In this document: piece by piece, positions 8,664 to 17,872 of the stretch | Position numbering within the stretch: position 1 is the first letter of the stretch | Layout: each line of letters begins with the position of its first letter | Assembly: GCF_900101875.1 (NCBI RefSeq) | Contig: NZ_FNAI01000008.1 | Coordinates: 62,001 to 126,000 of the forward strand | DNA length: 64,000 nt | Reading direction: 5' to 3' | DNA from: Mucilaginibacter pineti | GTDB taxonomy: Bacteria; Bacteroidota; Bacteroidia; Sphingobacteriales; Sphingobacteriaceae | The notes under the pieces: generated by a model | Told to the model about the DNA's origin: nothing | The model's input: the letters and a program-made list of their open reading frames with translations, nothing else | Databases searched by the model: none | Made by a program: the position numbers and the translations under genes

Positions 8664-9464
8664 ATGCTGGCTTTAACGAAAGGAAAATATTTGGGGGCAG
8701 TAAGCCGTAACGTCGCTGCTAACGGGGTATTGATTGGCATGACCGAATACCAGGCCGGGCATGATTTCAGCCCGATGCATTACCATGAAAACCCCCATTT
8801 AAGCCTGGTGCTCAAGGGCACGATGTCGGTTCGCCGTAAGGGTTTTGGTGAAACCGTTCAGGCGGTGGAATCCTGCTCATTTATGCGTGCAGGGGAAGTC
8901 CATCAAAACTTCCTGCATAGCGCGTATGGACGAAATATGAACCTGGAATTGGAGCCTGAATTCTTTCGCACTTACGATATCAACGAATCACAGGTGACGC
9001 CGCAGTTGGTTAAAGATCACCCGGAATCTACGCTTTTAATGCTGCGGTTGTATAAGGAACTGATGATCGGCGATGACTCGCTCAGCGACCAGGTCCACAT
9101 AATGTTATTGTCCCTGGCAGACGACTGGCAGCATAGCAGCCGCAGTCAGGCTCCGCACTGGGTTGGCCAGGTGCGTGAACTGCTGCATGACAACTGGAAT
9201 AAAACGGTGACACTGCTAGACATGGCTCAGGCTGCGAACGTCCACCCGGTAACCGTATCCAGGTACTTTACACGCTATTTCGGTACCGGTTTCGGTGCAT
9301 ACCGCCGCAAGCTAAAAGTGGAGCGCGCGGCGGCAATGATCAGTTCATCCGGGCGCTCTTTAACGGAGGTCAGCTTTGCCTGTGGTTTTTATGATCAGAG
9401 CCATTTTATACGGGCCTTTAAATCACTGACACATATGTTGCCTTATGAATTGCGCAGCGTGTAA
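8664..9464 (+). CDS. AraC-family transcriptional regulator
   Basis: DNA-binding regulator of about 266 residues. The N-terminal part has a cupin-like sensing region (MHYHENPHLSLVLKG). The C-terminal AraC domain has two helix-turn-helices: MAQAANVHPVTVSRYFTRYF near 190, and ACGFYDQSHFIRAFK near 240. ATG 8664 is preferred to a TTG seven codons upstream, since the conserved part begins there. It is the intact counterpart of the frameshifted gene at 4201-4982. Both precede exported hydrolases, and the next gene (a serine hydrolase, 56 bp downstream) is the probable target. Confidence 0.92.
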   Translation: MLALTKGKYLGAVSRNVAANGVLIGMTEYQAGHDFSPMHYHENPHLSLVLKGTMSVRRKGFGETVQAVESCSFMRAGEVHQNFLHSAYGRNMNLELEPEFFRTYDINESQVTPQLVKDHPESTLLMLRLYKELMIGDDSLSDQVHIMLLSLADDWQHSSRSQAPHWVGQVRELLHDNWNKTVTLLDMAQAANVHPVTVSRYFTRYFGTGFGAYRRKLKVERAAAMISSSGRSLTEVSFACGFYDQSHFIRAFKSLTHMLPYELRSV

Positions 9465-9520
9465 TTTCCCGCGCTAATTCTGTCCTATTTGATAACAATT
9501 TATCCGGTTAATTTTGCGCT

Positions 9521-11164
9521 ATGAAAAGATTTCTGATCGTGCTCATGCTAGTCCCGGTGATAACCAGGGCGCAGCAGCTGCCGGATTCACTAATTAGTAA
9601 GATAGACGTTGTACTTTCCCGTTGGAAAAGTACCGGGCCGGGCTGCGCAGTGTCCGTGGTTATGGGCGATCACATTGTTTATAGCAAGGGATTTGGCCTG
9701 GCGAATGTAGAATATAATATCCCCGTCACACCGGAAACGGTGTTTACCCTGGCCTCGGTATCCAAAGAGTTCACCGGCTATGCTATAACCCTGCTGGTTA
9801 AGCAAGGAAAAGTATCCCTTGATGATGATATCCGCAAATACCTGCCCTGGCTGTCTGAATTCAAACACAAAATTACCGTAGCGAACCTGCTACACCACAC
9901 CAGCGGCTTACGTGACCATCTGTACCTGTTAAATTTCACTGGTTTTCCAATGGATGGTATCCTTACCCAGGAATACGCGCTGAACATCATCAAAAAGGAA
10001 AAGACCCTGGACTTTTTACCGGGAGAAAAATTCTATTACTGCAATGCCAATTACGTTCTGCTGGCGGAGATCATTGAGCGAGCGAGCGGGAAAAGTTTTG
10101 CTGCTTTCGCAGATTCCGCGATTTTTAGGCCACTGGGCATGCACCATACGAGGATCCAGCAGAATCCCTTCGAGGTCATCAAAGATCACGCGGCATCATA
10201 TAGTGATGATCAGGGGCATGTCACCACTTTTCCATTAATTCATTATGAACATGGTGACGGTGGCGTTTTGAGTTCTGCAAACGACCTGGCTAAATGGACT
10301 GGGAACTTTTATCGCCCCAAAGCTGGGAACTTGTCGGATATAGCTAACTATACTGCGCTGGGGCAGCTCAACAATGGTAAGCGCACGGAATACGGCTCGG
10401 GTGTTTTTGCCAATATCCATCGGGGACAAAAGCGGCTGATGCATAAGGGCGGTATAGCAGGTTACAAAAATTTTATAGCTGTATATCCGGAATTGAAGAT
10501 CGGTATTGTTGTGCTCACCAATGCCGATGACGGGCCGAAAACAACGGCAACGATGGAAGATCTGGCTGCCCTGCTGGTTCCTGAAGGAAAACTGACTGAT
10601 CCCGCGCAGGAGCCATTGATACCAGTAGCGATGATAGATAGTGCTGCAGTTAAGACATTTACTGGTGAATACGTGGCCCATAACGGTGAAAAGATCCATT
10701 TCAAATGGAAGAAAGGCAAGCTTTTCTTAGACGGTATTTCGCTTAGCCCGGCAAAAGGGAACGTATGGTACGCAGAAAATTACCCCGCCATACGCTATCG
10801 TTTCGGCGGCGCTGTAAATCCCTTACAGGTAGAAACCCCGGGGCCAAATCCTCCGGTCGGCTATCATAAAATAAAGACAAGCCCCAAAGCACTATCCGCT
10901 TTGAAGGCTTATTGCGGGACTTATACGACAGATGAAGTTGATTATTCCTTTACGATAAGCATAAAGAAAGGAAAGTTGGTATTAACAAATCACCGCCACG
11001 GACAGACTCCTGTTACGCTTTATGGTGCGGATGACCTTTATCCCGGGTTTTATTTTATCGATCACCTCGTCGCCGTGCGGAATAAAAAGGGATACCTTAC
11101 CGGGCTCGAACTGGCGCAGGGCGTTACATCAGGTTTGATCTTTCACAAAGCAACCGTCAAATAG
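9521..11164 (+). CDS. Secreted serine hydrolase, beta-lactamase class C family, with C-terminal extension
   Basis: 547 residues with a clear signal peptide (MKRFLIVLMLVPVITRAQ). Catalytic features are SxxK as SVSK at about 79-82, YxN as YCN at about 173-175, and an HKGG motif in the KTG-box position in the middle of the protein. About 190 extra residues after the hydrolase domain look like the beta-rich C-terminal domain often attached to these enzymes. It would act in the periplasm or outer membrane on an ester, amide or D-amino-acid peptide; the substrate cannot be told. It lies directly behind the AraC gene. Confidence 0.9.
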   Translation: MKRFLIVLMLVPVITRAQQLPDSLISKIDVVLSRWKSTGPGCAVSVVMGDHIVYSKGFGLANVEYNIPVTPETVFTLASVSKEFTGYAITLLVKQGKVSLDDDIRKYLPWLSEFKHKITVANLLHHTSGLRDHLYLLNFTGFPMDGILTQEYALNIIKKEKTLDFLPGEKFYYCNANYVLLAEIIERASGKSFAAFADSAIFRPLGMHHTRIQQNPFEVIKDHAASYSDDQGHVTTFPLIHYEHGDGGVLSSANDLAKWTGNFYRPKAGNLSDIANYTALGQLNNGKRTEYGSGVFANIHRGQKRLMHKGGIAGYKNFIAVYPELKIGIVVLTNADDGPKTTATMEDLAALLVPEGKLTDPAQEPLIPVAMIDSAAVKTFTGEYVAHNGEKIHFKWKKGKLFLDGISLSPAKGNVWYAENYPAIRYRFGGAVNPLQVETPGPNPPVGYHKIKTSPKALSALKAYCGTYTTDEVDYSFTISIKKGKLVLTNHRHGQTPVTLYGADDLYPGFYFIDHLVAVRNKKGYLTGLELAQGVTSGLIFHKATVK

Positions 11165-11181
11165 ATCCGGGAGCTGCGCTA

Positions 11182-12048
11182 TCAATTGCTTGTCAGACTT
11201 TCAAAAATAAAACTCCTGAGTTCATCTATAGTATTAAAGCTTTGCCGATAAGCCTCTTTAAGCCATAGCAGGTATTCCTTGTCCACACAGCAAACATATT
11301 CCCTGGCCTGCATCAGCTGGAGCATATCAATATAGAATTTGATGTTCGGCGCGAATACTTCTTTCATGTTCCTGATGCGGAAAAGTACTTTATTCGGGGC
11401 CAGTGGAAAGATCATATCGTCCAGAAAAGGCTCGGTGTTTTCCGGATGGCGCAAAATGACCGGGTTGTCGCCGCAAATGGATGGAAAAGTCCCCGGAAAG
11501 GTTTTAACCGTTGCCGTCCATTTGCAATCCAACAGGTTCCAGTAAGTCGTTGCGGGTATAACATTCCTGAGCCGTTGGAAATAGGATGGATCGGCCCTGA
11601 CAGCGTCTGCAAATTTCTCTGGATCAAGCGGCCGCATAGTCTTTTTATCGATGACGGCGACGCCAAGCTGGTTCAGTTGATGGATATCGGTTGTAGCATT
11701 GATGACATCGCGCTGCGAAGGTACCCGCCAGAACAATTCACCCGCGAAATAATTCAGCAACACAGCATCCTGTTGATCCAGGCCGAAGCCCTGGTCGACC
11801 GCCTTGATCTTGTCCAGTATCCGGGCATAACGACTTTCCATCCCGCTGTAAAGTTCCTCCAGATAGTCCTCCGGAACCCCGTCATTGTTGATCGTATTAT
11901 TATCGGGCAAAAAGAAATGGCTGGCGGGCGAAAAGTACTGACCGTTCTTTTTGAACGCGCTTTGCCTGACTGTCCAGATCATAAATTGGCCCTGCGCGTT
12001 AGTAAAAGCTTTGAGGTAAAACTGCGGCAGGTAGTGATGCTTAGCCAT
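11182..12048 (-). CDS. DUF4238 protein
   Basis: The start MAKHHYLPQFYLKAF is the hallmark of DUF4238, and the length (288 residues) fits. I start at ATG 12048 rather than 201 bp upstream, because the conserved domain begins with this Met and the upstream reading runs into the next gene in another frame. The start overlaps the stop of the preceding small gene by 8 bp (ATGGCTAA), indicating coupling. The biochemical function of DUF4238 is unknown; such genes often sit in variable chromosomal regions. Confidence 0.85.
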   Translation of the reverse strand: MAKHHYLPQFYLKAFTNAQGQFMIWTVRQSAFKKNGQYFSPASHFFLPDNNTINNDGVPEDYLEELYSGMESRYARILDKIKAVDQGFGLDQQDAVLLNYFAGELFWRVPSQRDVINATTDIHQLNQLGVAVIDKKTMRPLDPEKFADAVRADPSYFQRLRNVIPATTYWNLLDCKWTATVKTFPGTFPSICGDNPVILRHPENTEPFLDDMIFPLAPNKVLFRIRNMKEVFAPNIKFYIDMLQLMQAREYVCCVDKEYLLWLKEAYRQSFNTIDELRSFIFESLTSN

Positions 12049-12334
12049 GTAAAAAATAATCAACAAGTTCTGTCCATTCTTCCTCCAGCGAGACCTCCGG
12101 ACGCCGCCGGCCGGCCCTTCGGTACCAATAATCGGCATTTCCTGTGTCCCCTTCCTTCCGGTGCAGGTAAGCATGTACCCAGGCTGATTCCTGGTCACTG
12201 AGCTGATCGACCTGGTGATGGGCAAAATCCCAGTTGCCTTTCGCATCATACCAAAGACTTTTCAACTGTACGGCAAGCCCGGTTTCAGGTTTGCTATTAC
12301 TTAAAATCGTTTTAAATTCAGTTAGCGTTTGCAT
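12041..12334 (-). CDS. Conserved hypothetical protein (97 aa)
   Basis: Small soluble protein with a conserved-looking core (LWYDAKGNWDFAHHQ, then WVHAYLHRKEGD, then ADYWYRRAGR and SLEEEW). It is probably two short helical hairpins of a TPR-like kind. ATG 12334 starts two bases before the previous gene's stop codon region; an alternative ATG at 12346 would overlap that gene by 11 bp. It is in a three-gene minus-strand set with the 146-residue protein upstream and DUF4238 downstream. Function unknown. Confidence 0.75.
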   Translation of the reverse strand: MQTLTEFKTILSNSKPETGLAVQLKSLWYDAKGNWDFAHHQVDQLSDQESAWVHAYLHRKEGDTGNADYWYRRAGRRRPEVSLEEEWTELVDYFLHG

Positions 12335-12335
12335 G

Positions 12336-12776
12336 CTATAGATCATTCAATTTTTTCTTTTCCTCATCCGAAAACTCGACATGCTTCGATAAGTCTTTCA
12401 CCATTTTACGAGCAAATACTGCGCCCTTATCGTTACTTTTCATTACATCATCATCGCCAAGATCGGCATCCGGACCATAAATGGCCTGTTTCAGGTCCCG
12501 TCGCTGGTGGATTTCTTTGACTTTATCATCCACTTTCTCAACCATAGAATGATCAGGTGTACCGTTTTCGGCAAGGTCTTTAAAATCCTTGTAAGGTTGC
12601 AGGTTTACTTTCATTACCTTTTGCATAACCTCTCCCCATTGCAGGAGTTCTTCTACACTATAATCCGGGTTATTCTTTTTCGCCATGTATTGCACCATAG
12701 CCAGGTACTGCTCCGGCGAACCGCTGAAGCGTCGTCCAAGTCCCAGCAGCTTGCTGATAAAAGACAGGAATCCCAT
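12336..12776 (-). CDS. Hypothetical protein (146 aa)
   Basis: First gene of the three-gene minus-strand set. The first 20 residues are mildly hydrophobic (MGFLSFISKLLGLG), and the rest is charged and helical with no catalytic motif I recognise. It is cotranscribed with the following two small genes to judge by spacing (a one- or two-base gap or overlap). I do not recognise the family. Confidence 0.7.
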   Translation of the reverse strand: MGFLSFISKLLGLGRRFSGSPEQYLAMVQYMAKKNNPDYSVEELLQWGEVMQKVMKVNLQPYKDFKDLAENGTPDHSMVEKVDDKVKEIHQRRDLKQAIYGPDADLGDDDVMKSNDKGAVFARKMVKDLSKHVEFSDEEKKKLNDL

Positions 12777-13156
12777 AGGCGTAAATGTTGATTAGTATAA
12801 AATTAGGAAATTTTTTTCTGCCTTTTTTTGGGAAGCTGCCGATGCCATCGGCATCGCGCTTTCCGCTGTATCTTTTTTTCCTGAAAAAGGATGCCGCTGC
12901 AATCGCTGTTTCGGCCATGCCTACCATTAGGTTTGCTATCGCGCACCAAAACGAAGGCTGCACAGCAAGCGCCAGCCCGCCGTTACCACTACACTGCCCA
13001 AACCGGTCCGTACCGCTGCGCTATACCAGCCGATTTTACGCGCCCACCGGCAGGCAGGCCCTTGCTTTTTCCCCTTCATCAACGGTTTGCTTATTGTATG
13101 ATTAAACAAGCTTTCCTAACCATTTGAGTTTTTTAATAGCAAAGATAAAGCCCTTT
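12777..13156. other. Non-coding stretch, GC-rich, no supported gene
   Basis: About 380 bp upstream of the 12776 gene start. Short open frames on the plus strand (around 12785-13127) have low-complexity, basic or proline-rich translations and no plausible start context, so I do not call them. The segment becomes GC-rich around 12.9-13.06 kb, unlike both neighbours, and may mark the boundary between chromosome and the variable region to its right. Confidence 0.4.
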
Positions 13157-13213
13157 GCGCAGCCGTCAAGGGTTTATGAAACCCGGCACCAGCCGGGCCC
13201 TTGACAGCCGCGC
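13157..13213. promoter_or_regulatory. Long imperfect inverted repeat upstream of the 13260 gene
   Basis: Arms of 16 bp (13157-13172 and 13198-13213, 14 of 16 positions complementary, core GTCAAGGG/CCCTTGAC) enclose 25 bp that contain a further small hairpin (CCCGGC/GCCGGG). There is no T-tract, so it is not a simple terminator. It lies 46 bp ahead of the start codon at 13260 and could be an RNA leader structure or a protein-binding site. Confidence 0.5.
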
Positions 13214-13259
13214 ACCGTGCTTTTAAAATCCTTGCATTAAAAAACTAAAATGTAATGTT

Positions 13260-13859
13260 ATGGAAAGCCTGGTATTAAATCTTCAATCAAAAAATCAAAT
13301 CAAAGATTACATCGTAGATAATTACCTTATTCGATATGAGGCAGATATTTTCAACGAAATGTTGTCGGCCATAGAAAATGGGGCACAGGAACATCTTGAT
13401 TGGTTCCGTAGTTTTGGTGATAGCTTGAGAGCGATTGCCATGAATTTGCACGCCTACCGCAAAGGTTTAGAGTTCGGCTTTACCGAAATTGCTTTTGACA
13501 AATATGGTTGGTTTAAGCGTCCGCAATGGCTTGACACCGAAGAACACGCTTTCGGCGATACGCGCCGCTACGGCAACCACAGCACTTTTACCATAGGACA
13601 TGGGCCAAATGGGCTTTGGACTTATGCGATGAGTTATAGTTTTGGATGCGCCGGTGGCGGATACACGCTATCGGTTTATGATAAGAAATTCAACCACCGT
13701 GACCAGGCTTTTACTGCCGCATTAAATGATTTGAAAATGAAAATGACATCGAGAGTTGGTAGTACCGATACCACTAATGATAAACAACCAATAATATTGG
13801 CAACGCTTCGTGATATTGAAAAAGTAAAGATTGCTATGGTGCAATTATCATTGTTCTGA
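13260..13859 (+). CDS. Hypothetical protein (199 aa)
   Basis: Soluble protein with a helical first half, then an aromatic and glycine-rich segment (GHGPNGLWTYAMSYSFG, CAGGGY) that looks like a beta-sheet core. No catalytic motif is recognised. The ATG at 13260 follows a long structured leader. It is isolated on the plus strand, facing the end of the large minus-strand operon 35 bp away. The type of leader and the protein's look suggest a mobile-element accessory gene, which is inference. Confidence 0.65.
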   Translation: MESLVLNLQSKNQIKDYIVDNYLIRYEADIFNEMLSAIENGAQEHLDWFRSFGDSLRAIAMNLHAYRKGLEFGFTEIAFDKYGWFKRPQWLDTEEHAFGDTRRYGNHSTFTIGHGPNGLWTYAMSYSFGCAGGGYTLSVYDKKFNHRDQAFTAALNDLKMKMTSRVGSTDTTNDKQPIILATLRDIEKVKIAMVQLSLF

Positions 13860-13894
13860 TCATACTCAGATTGTTGCCAACCTTATAAACTAGC

Positions 13895-16834
13895 TTATAG
13901 GGAGTTATTAGCAAGATATAATTCTTTTAAATAATGGTGCCCGAGTATTACCAATTGGTTGATAATACCGTTTGCTGCATCCTTTTCGCCTGAATCGTAA
14001 AGCATCGTAAGCATTTTTTTCAAGACATCAGGCTGATAATGCGCGGTGTAATCCAGCTCACCGGCAATAATTGCGACAAATTTTTTCGAATCCGTATCTT
14101 CGTTTAGCCGGGTTAACTGTTTAATCATAAACTGGCCTCTGCCATATGTCGGATCTACAGATAATGTATTTATAATAAGCTTTGTGGTTTCTTGATCCAG
14201 TTTCGAAAGTACGGTAACAAAACGGATGATCCCTTTTAATGGTTCGCTGTCGCCCTCTGAACTTGTTCCGCTAAATAATTTCAATAAGTGTTTCCAGATT
14301 CGAATGATTTTATTTGTCAGTGCCTGGCGTTCCGTAGCTTCGAGGGCTACAATTGACGCAATCTGTGTATTCAAGAATTGCACCAGGGACGGTGTATACT
14401 GATTGGGATAACGGTTGATTAGTTTATACAGAAAGGTTTCTTTGTAATCGATATCATAATTCCAAAAGTAATAAGCTACAAAATGCCGTAGCAAGCCTTG
14501 GTGATAGTGTAGATCAATTAGGTTGTCATCCAGTGCCCGTTGATAATGCGGTTGCATGATCGGGTAAAAATCACCGGAGATTGGTTTGCCGAAAGCAACA
14601 CCGGCCATAAAAGCCAACCATGGCAATTTTGGTAGTTGTTGATGAGCGACGATTTGAATTCGAAGCCACGAATCATCAAGGAACATAAATTGAGATAAAT
14701 ACATTCCCTGTAACGTGTAACCGTCTAAAACTTCCCGTCTTAAATTTTTTTCAAATGCTATTTTAAGCGCAGGTTCCCAATTTGAGCCGCCCACTGGGGC
14801 ATTCCGATCTCTTGCCTCCTTCAACGCACAGTCGAGGATAGATCGCATTACCTTGCCTTGGGTGTGGTTCAAAGAATGCATTACAAAATCCGGTACCGCT
14901 TCAGTGCCGACGTTAGGACTGGGTTTTAAATCATTTGCAATGGTTATAACTATTTCTTTTGCTGCAAGAAGACCGTCGTCATCGAAGCCACCAACTTCCG
15001 CCCGTGTACCTTCTGAAATCAAATAGGCGACTTGCCCAAAAACCCAATCCTGGCTTGCCCGCGTTTCATGGGCAGTACCAAGTGAATCGTTTATAAAATC
15101 CTCACTTTTGATGTATTGGAGGCAGAAATGAAGTACCGGCAACCAATCAAATAAATGATTCGTTTTTAAAGCGTTTGTGAACCCCCAGATAATGTGGTAT
15201 ACATAGAAATAATCAACTCCTAAGAGTTTGTGCAATTCATGGATGAAATGCTCGGGGCATTGCTTTACTGCTTCTTGCAATTTTTCACCGAGGCCTTCAA
15301 CCGTTGGATCTTCCCAGCGATCGCGGTCGCGGAAAGTCAATAGCATGTCCAAGAGGTCATCAATACTTAGCGCTAAAATTTCCTCGGGTGTATATGGTGA
15401 TACCGAGCCGACTCTTACCAATACCTTGCCTTCTTCTGCATAATCTTTATCCGGTGTAATCTGCGCGGACAACGTTTCGAAACTTTCATTAAAAGCAATG
15501 TTCGACTTTAATCCTTGCAACCAACGGTGCCTCCATGCTTCAGGTGTTTGACCATTATGTCTTTCGCCGACCGGACCTTGCCGGATAATTTCTTTTAAAT
15601 TAACAACGTCGGTTTCATCTAATTGCTCGCTGACGGATTCCAGTAGTTGGTAAAGCTCTTTATGATACAAGTGCTCTGAAAAGATTTGATGTTCATCAGT
15701 AGTACCGCTTATCTCCCAAAAGACCGTCTTCAAAGCGGACCAGTTCTTTGAGAAAACATAGAATAATATACGTTTAAAGAAAGGCAACTGGAAACGATTT
15801 TCCATCGCAAACATTCGTAATACGGGCAACGCTTCTGCTGATTTTTCTATTGCAAGATAAGATAACCATTCGACAAGGATATAGCTGAAAGTATGTAGCA
15901 GAGCATAACCACTTTCCGTTTCTTCTTCCAGGTCGCGGATGCCATAAAAACCCATAATGGATTCGAGATCATGCGTAAGAGTAAACTCAGCGTGCTCTAT
16001 CGCCGCGGTTACCTCCGTTCCGGTTAAACCGGCGTCGCTGAAAAATTTCGTAAAATATAATTTCGGCCATAACGGGCCTTCGTCTGCATATTTTTCAACA
16101 ACTCCATCCTGAAGATAATCCTCATTTTCATCAAACAGCACGACCTTTAAATTGCTTGATATGGGTATTAGGGAAAGATGATAGGTTTTATCATCTTGTT
16201 TAATGTCAAAATGCCGATGATGATCCCGTAATAAGATATTAACCTGGTCAGCCAATAGGTTTAGCGCGGATGTGCCAAGATATTGATTGACTTTTTCGAG
16301 GACTTTTAATTCCACAAAAGCGTTTTGCAGGTTATAAAGGTCGTAGGCCGTTTCATAGGTTCTGGTATCCTGCCGGTCAGCAGGATGATCCAAGATGGAA
16401 ATGGCAAAAAGTTGGGTAAATATCATCAATGCCTTTTGGGTATCGTCTGGCTTACCGGTTAGAAATTTTGGGAGGAGATTTTCGGCGATTTCAGCAGTTT
16501 GAAGGCCTGTATCGAACTGGCTTTTTACCCACACGTGTTGAAATTCTATTAATTCAACGGGAATACGTTTGTTGGGAAGTTTGGACAAGATGCTTATCAG
16601 ACGGTACCAGGAAATATAATTATCAACTGGTTTTTCTGAAGCGTTAATGATGATTGCTATAATTTCATCTATATAGTTTTGCGCATCACCATCGGCGATT
16701 TTTTGCGCAACTTTCTCGAGATAATCCAACGCTTCCCAACGGGGCGTGCTGAAGCCATTCTTCACTTTCACTGGCTGCGGATTTTTTTCCGGGGCAAAGT
16801 GACCATTGGATTTTAAATATTCAAACCATCCCAT
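13895..16834 (-). CDS. Large helical protein of unknown family (979 aa), last gene of a putative defence operon
   Basis: A 979-residue, mostly alpha-helical protein without a P-loop, nuclease motif or membrane segment that I can see. The N-terminus carries a compact pattern (WFEYLKSNGHF, then PEKNPQPV, and WEALDYLEKVAQK), and the rest reads like a HEAT/ARM-type solenoid. It overlaps the end of the PIN gene by 14 bp and is therefore translationally coupled to it. Length and repeat-like architecture suggest a scaffold or recognition subunit for the nucleases encoded upstream; this is inferred from context only. I do not recognise a named family. Confidence 0.75.
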   Translation of the reverse strand: MGWFEYLKSNGHFAPEKNPQPVKVKNGFSTPRWEALDYLEKVAQKIADGDAQNYIDEIIAIIINASEKPVDNYISWYRLISILSKLPNKRIPVELIEFQHVWVKSQFDTGLQTAEIAENLLPKFLTGKPDDTQKALMIFTQLFAISILDHPADRQDTRTYETAYDLYNLQNAFVELKVLEKVNQYLGTSALNLLADQVNILLRDHHRHFDIKQDDKTYHLSLIPISSNLKVVLFDENEDYLQDGVVEKYADEGPLWPKLYFTKFFSDAGLTGTEVTAAIEHAEFTLTHDLESIMGFYGIRDLEEETESGYALLHTFSYILVEWLSYLAIEKSAEALPVLRMFAMENRFQLPFFKRILFYVFSKNWSALKTVFWEISGTTDEHQIFSEHLYHKELYQLLESVSEQLDETDVVNLKEIIRQGPVGERHNGQTPEAWRHRWLQGLKSNIAFNESFETLSAQITPDKDYAEEGKVLVRVGSVSPYTPEEILALSIDDLLDMLLTFRDRDRWEDPTVEGLGEKLQEAVKQCPEHFIHELHKLLGVDYFYVYHIIWGFTNALKTNHLFDWLPVLHFCLQYIKSEDFINDSLGTAHETRASQDWVFGQVAYLISEGTRAEVGGFDDDGLLAAKEIVITIANDLKPSPNVGTEAVPDFVMHSLNHTQGKVMRSILDCALKEARDRNAPVGGSNWEPALKIAFEKNLRREVLDGYTLQGMYLSQFMFLDDSWLRIQIVAHQQLPKLPWLAFMAGVAFGKPISGDFYPIMQPHYQRALDDNLIDLHYHQGLLRHFVAYYFWNYDIDYKETFLYKLINRYPNQYTPSLVQFLNTQIASIVALEATERQALTNKIIRIWKHLLKLFSGTSSEGDSEPLKGIIRFVTVLSKLDQETTKLIINTLSVDPTYGRGQFMIKQLTRLNEDTDSKKFVAIIAGELDYTAHYQPDVLKKMLTMLYDSGEKDAANGIINQLVILGHHYLKELYLANNSL

Positions 16835-17732
16835 TTTCTGCCAGTTTTCTTAAAAAATATTTTTCATAGCCTTCATGTTGATTGAAGAGATAGCTCAACA
16901 AATGCTGATCTAATGCTGTTGGGGAACTCTTCGAGGCAATACGGTCGAGTTCTACGCAATTTGTTACGAAATCAGAATCAGGAATATCGATATCTTCATC
17001 ATGAACTTTTCGCACCTTGGCGATCTTAGCTTTCTCATCCTGTTCCTTTTTTAGTTTCAGATAATCGAGGAAACTCGGCAGTAATTTTCGAAGCGTGCCG
17101 TCAAATAGCTTTCGGGCAAAATTCTTTTTATCGTTATCAAAGAAAATGTACTGTAAGCCTAAGCTGTTAAATTCGGGCTCCAGCAATTCATGTAAATGGT
17201 ATCTATTTTTCGTGTCGCTAAAATCTTTATAATTAATGGTCGTGAAAATACAAGGCACGCCGACTTTATGCTTTAAGTGTTCAGTTAGGCTCAACAAATT
17301 GATCGTGTCACGATAACTATCCCCGGTATGATTAGGGGGTAAGCACTCTAAATTTCGCCTGGCCGCTTTAACGTATATATTTTCGTTTTCAACTGCAACC
17401 TCAGCCACAGATTTGAATAAAAAATCCAGCCTAGCTATGCGGTTATCTAAAGCTGATTCCACCAGGTCTGGCGAATAAATGGTATCGATTGGGGTTGTCG
17501 ATGTGAATATTTCCGCTGAGTCTTTACTGATTGCTTTCAGCGCTTGCAGCAGGGTGCTTTTACTATTAACCTTATGCCGGTCCCATTCCCGTATCATATT
17601 TTGTGTCGTAATACAAGTCAGGTACTTATTATCCAGCCAATAAAAAAGTTCATCGAAATGGTTATACGGCGGATGGGTATCCACTTTCAGCAATTCTAAC
17701 CAGACGCAGGTATCAATAGCGATATACATCAT
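16821..17732 (-). CDS. PIN-domain nuclease (DUF4935-like)
   Basis: Predicted ribonuclease. The N-terminus has the PIN signature IAIDTCVWLELL, with the first metal-binding Asp at about residue 7. An acidic residue follows in MIREWDRHK near 50, then GDSYRDTINLLSL near 155-165, and a final FTTINYKDFSD strand-acid element. The C-terminal third is helical and charged. ATG 17732 (or the next, 17729) is chosen because the PIN fold begins there; a longer in-frame start at 17792 would add a hydrophobic stretch not typical of PIN proteins. It is followed with a 14-bp overlap by the 979-residue gene. Chromosomal PIN proteins are often toxins or defence effectors. Confidence 0.75.
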   Translation of the reverse strand: MMYIAIDTCVWLELLKVDTHPPYNHFDELFYWLDNKYLTCITTQNMIREWDRHKVNSKSTLLQALKAISKDSAEIFTSTTPIDTIYSPDLVESALDNRIARLDFLFKSVAEVAVENENIYVKAARRNLECLPPNHTGDSYRDTINLLSLTEHLKHKVGVPCIFTTINYKDFSDTKNRYHLHELLEPEFNSLGLQYIFFDNDKKNFARKLFDGTLRKLLPSFLDYLKLKKEQDEKAKIAKVRKVHDEDIDIPDSDFVTNCVELDRIASKSSPTALDQHLLSYLFNQHEGYEKYFLRKLAENGMV

Positions 17733-17872
17733 GTTGCTGAAAATATAAACAATGTAAATGAAAAAAACGAATAAATCCGGTATGTTCACCAATAGGGAGG
17801 ATCAATCGCGGAACCAATTGTTTCTTGGCGCGAATGCTGTGTTGAATTTTTCGACCAGCATCTTGGCGAGGA

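Noticed and set aside
11446..12201. Long plus-strand open frame (251 codons) opposite the DUF4238 gene
   Set aside because: Antisense to a gene with a clear domain start and coupled neighbours; its translation shows no recognisable pattern.
12785..13127. Two overlapping plus-strand ORFs in the GC-rich gap
   Set aside because: Compositionally biased translations and no conserved-looking segments; treated as non-coding.
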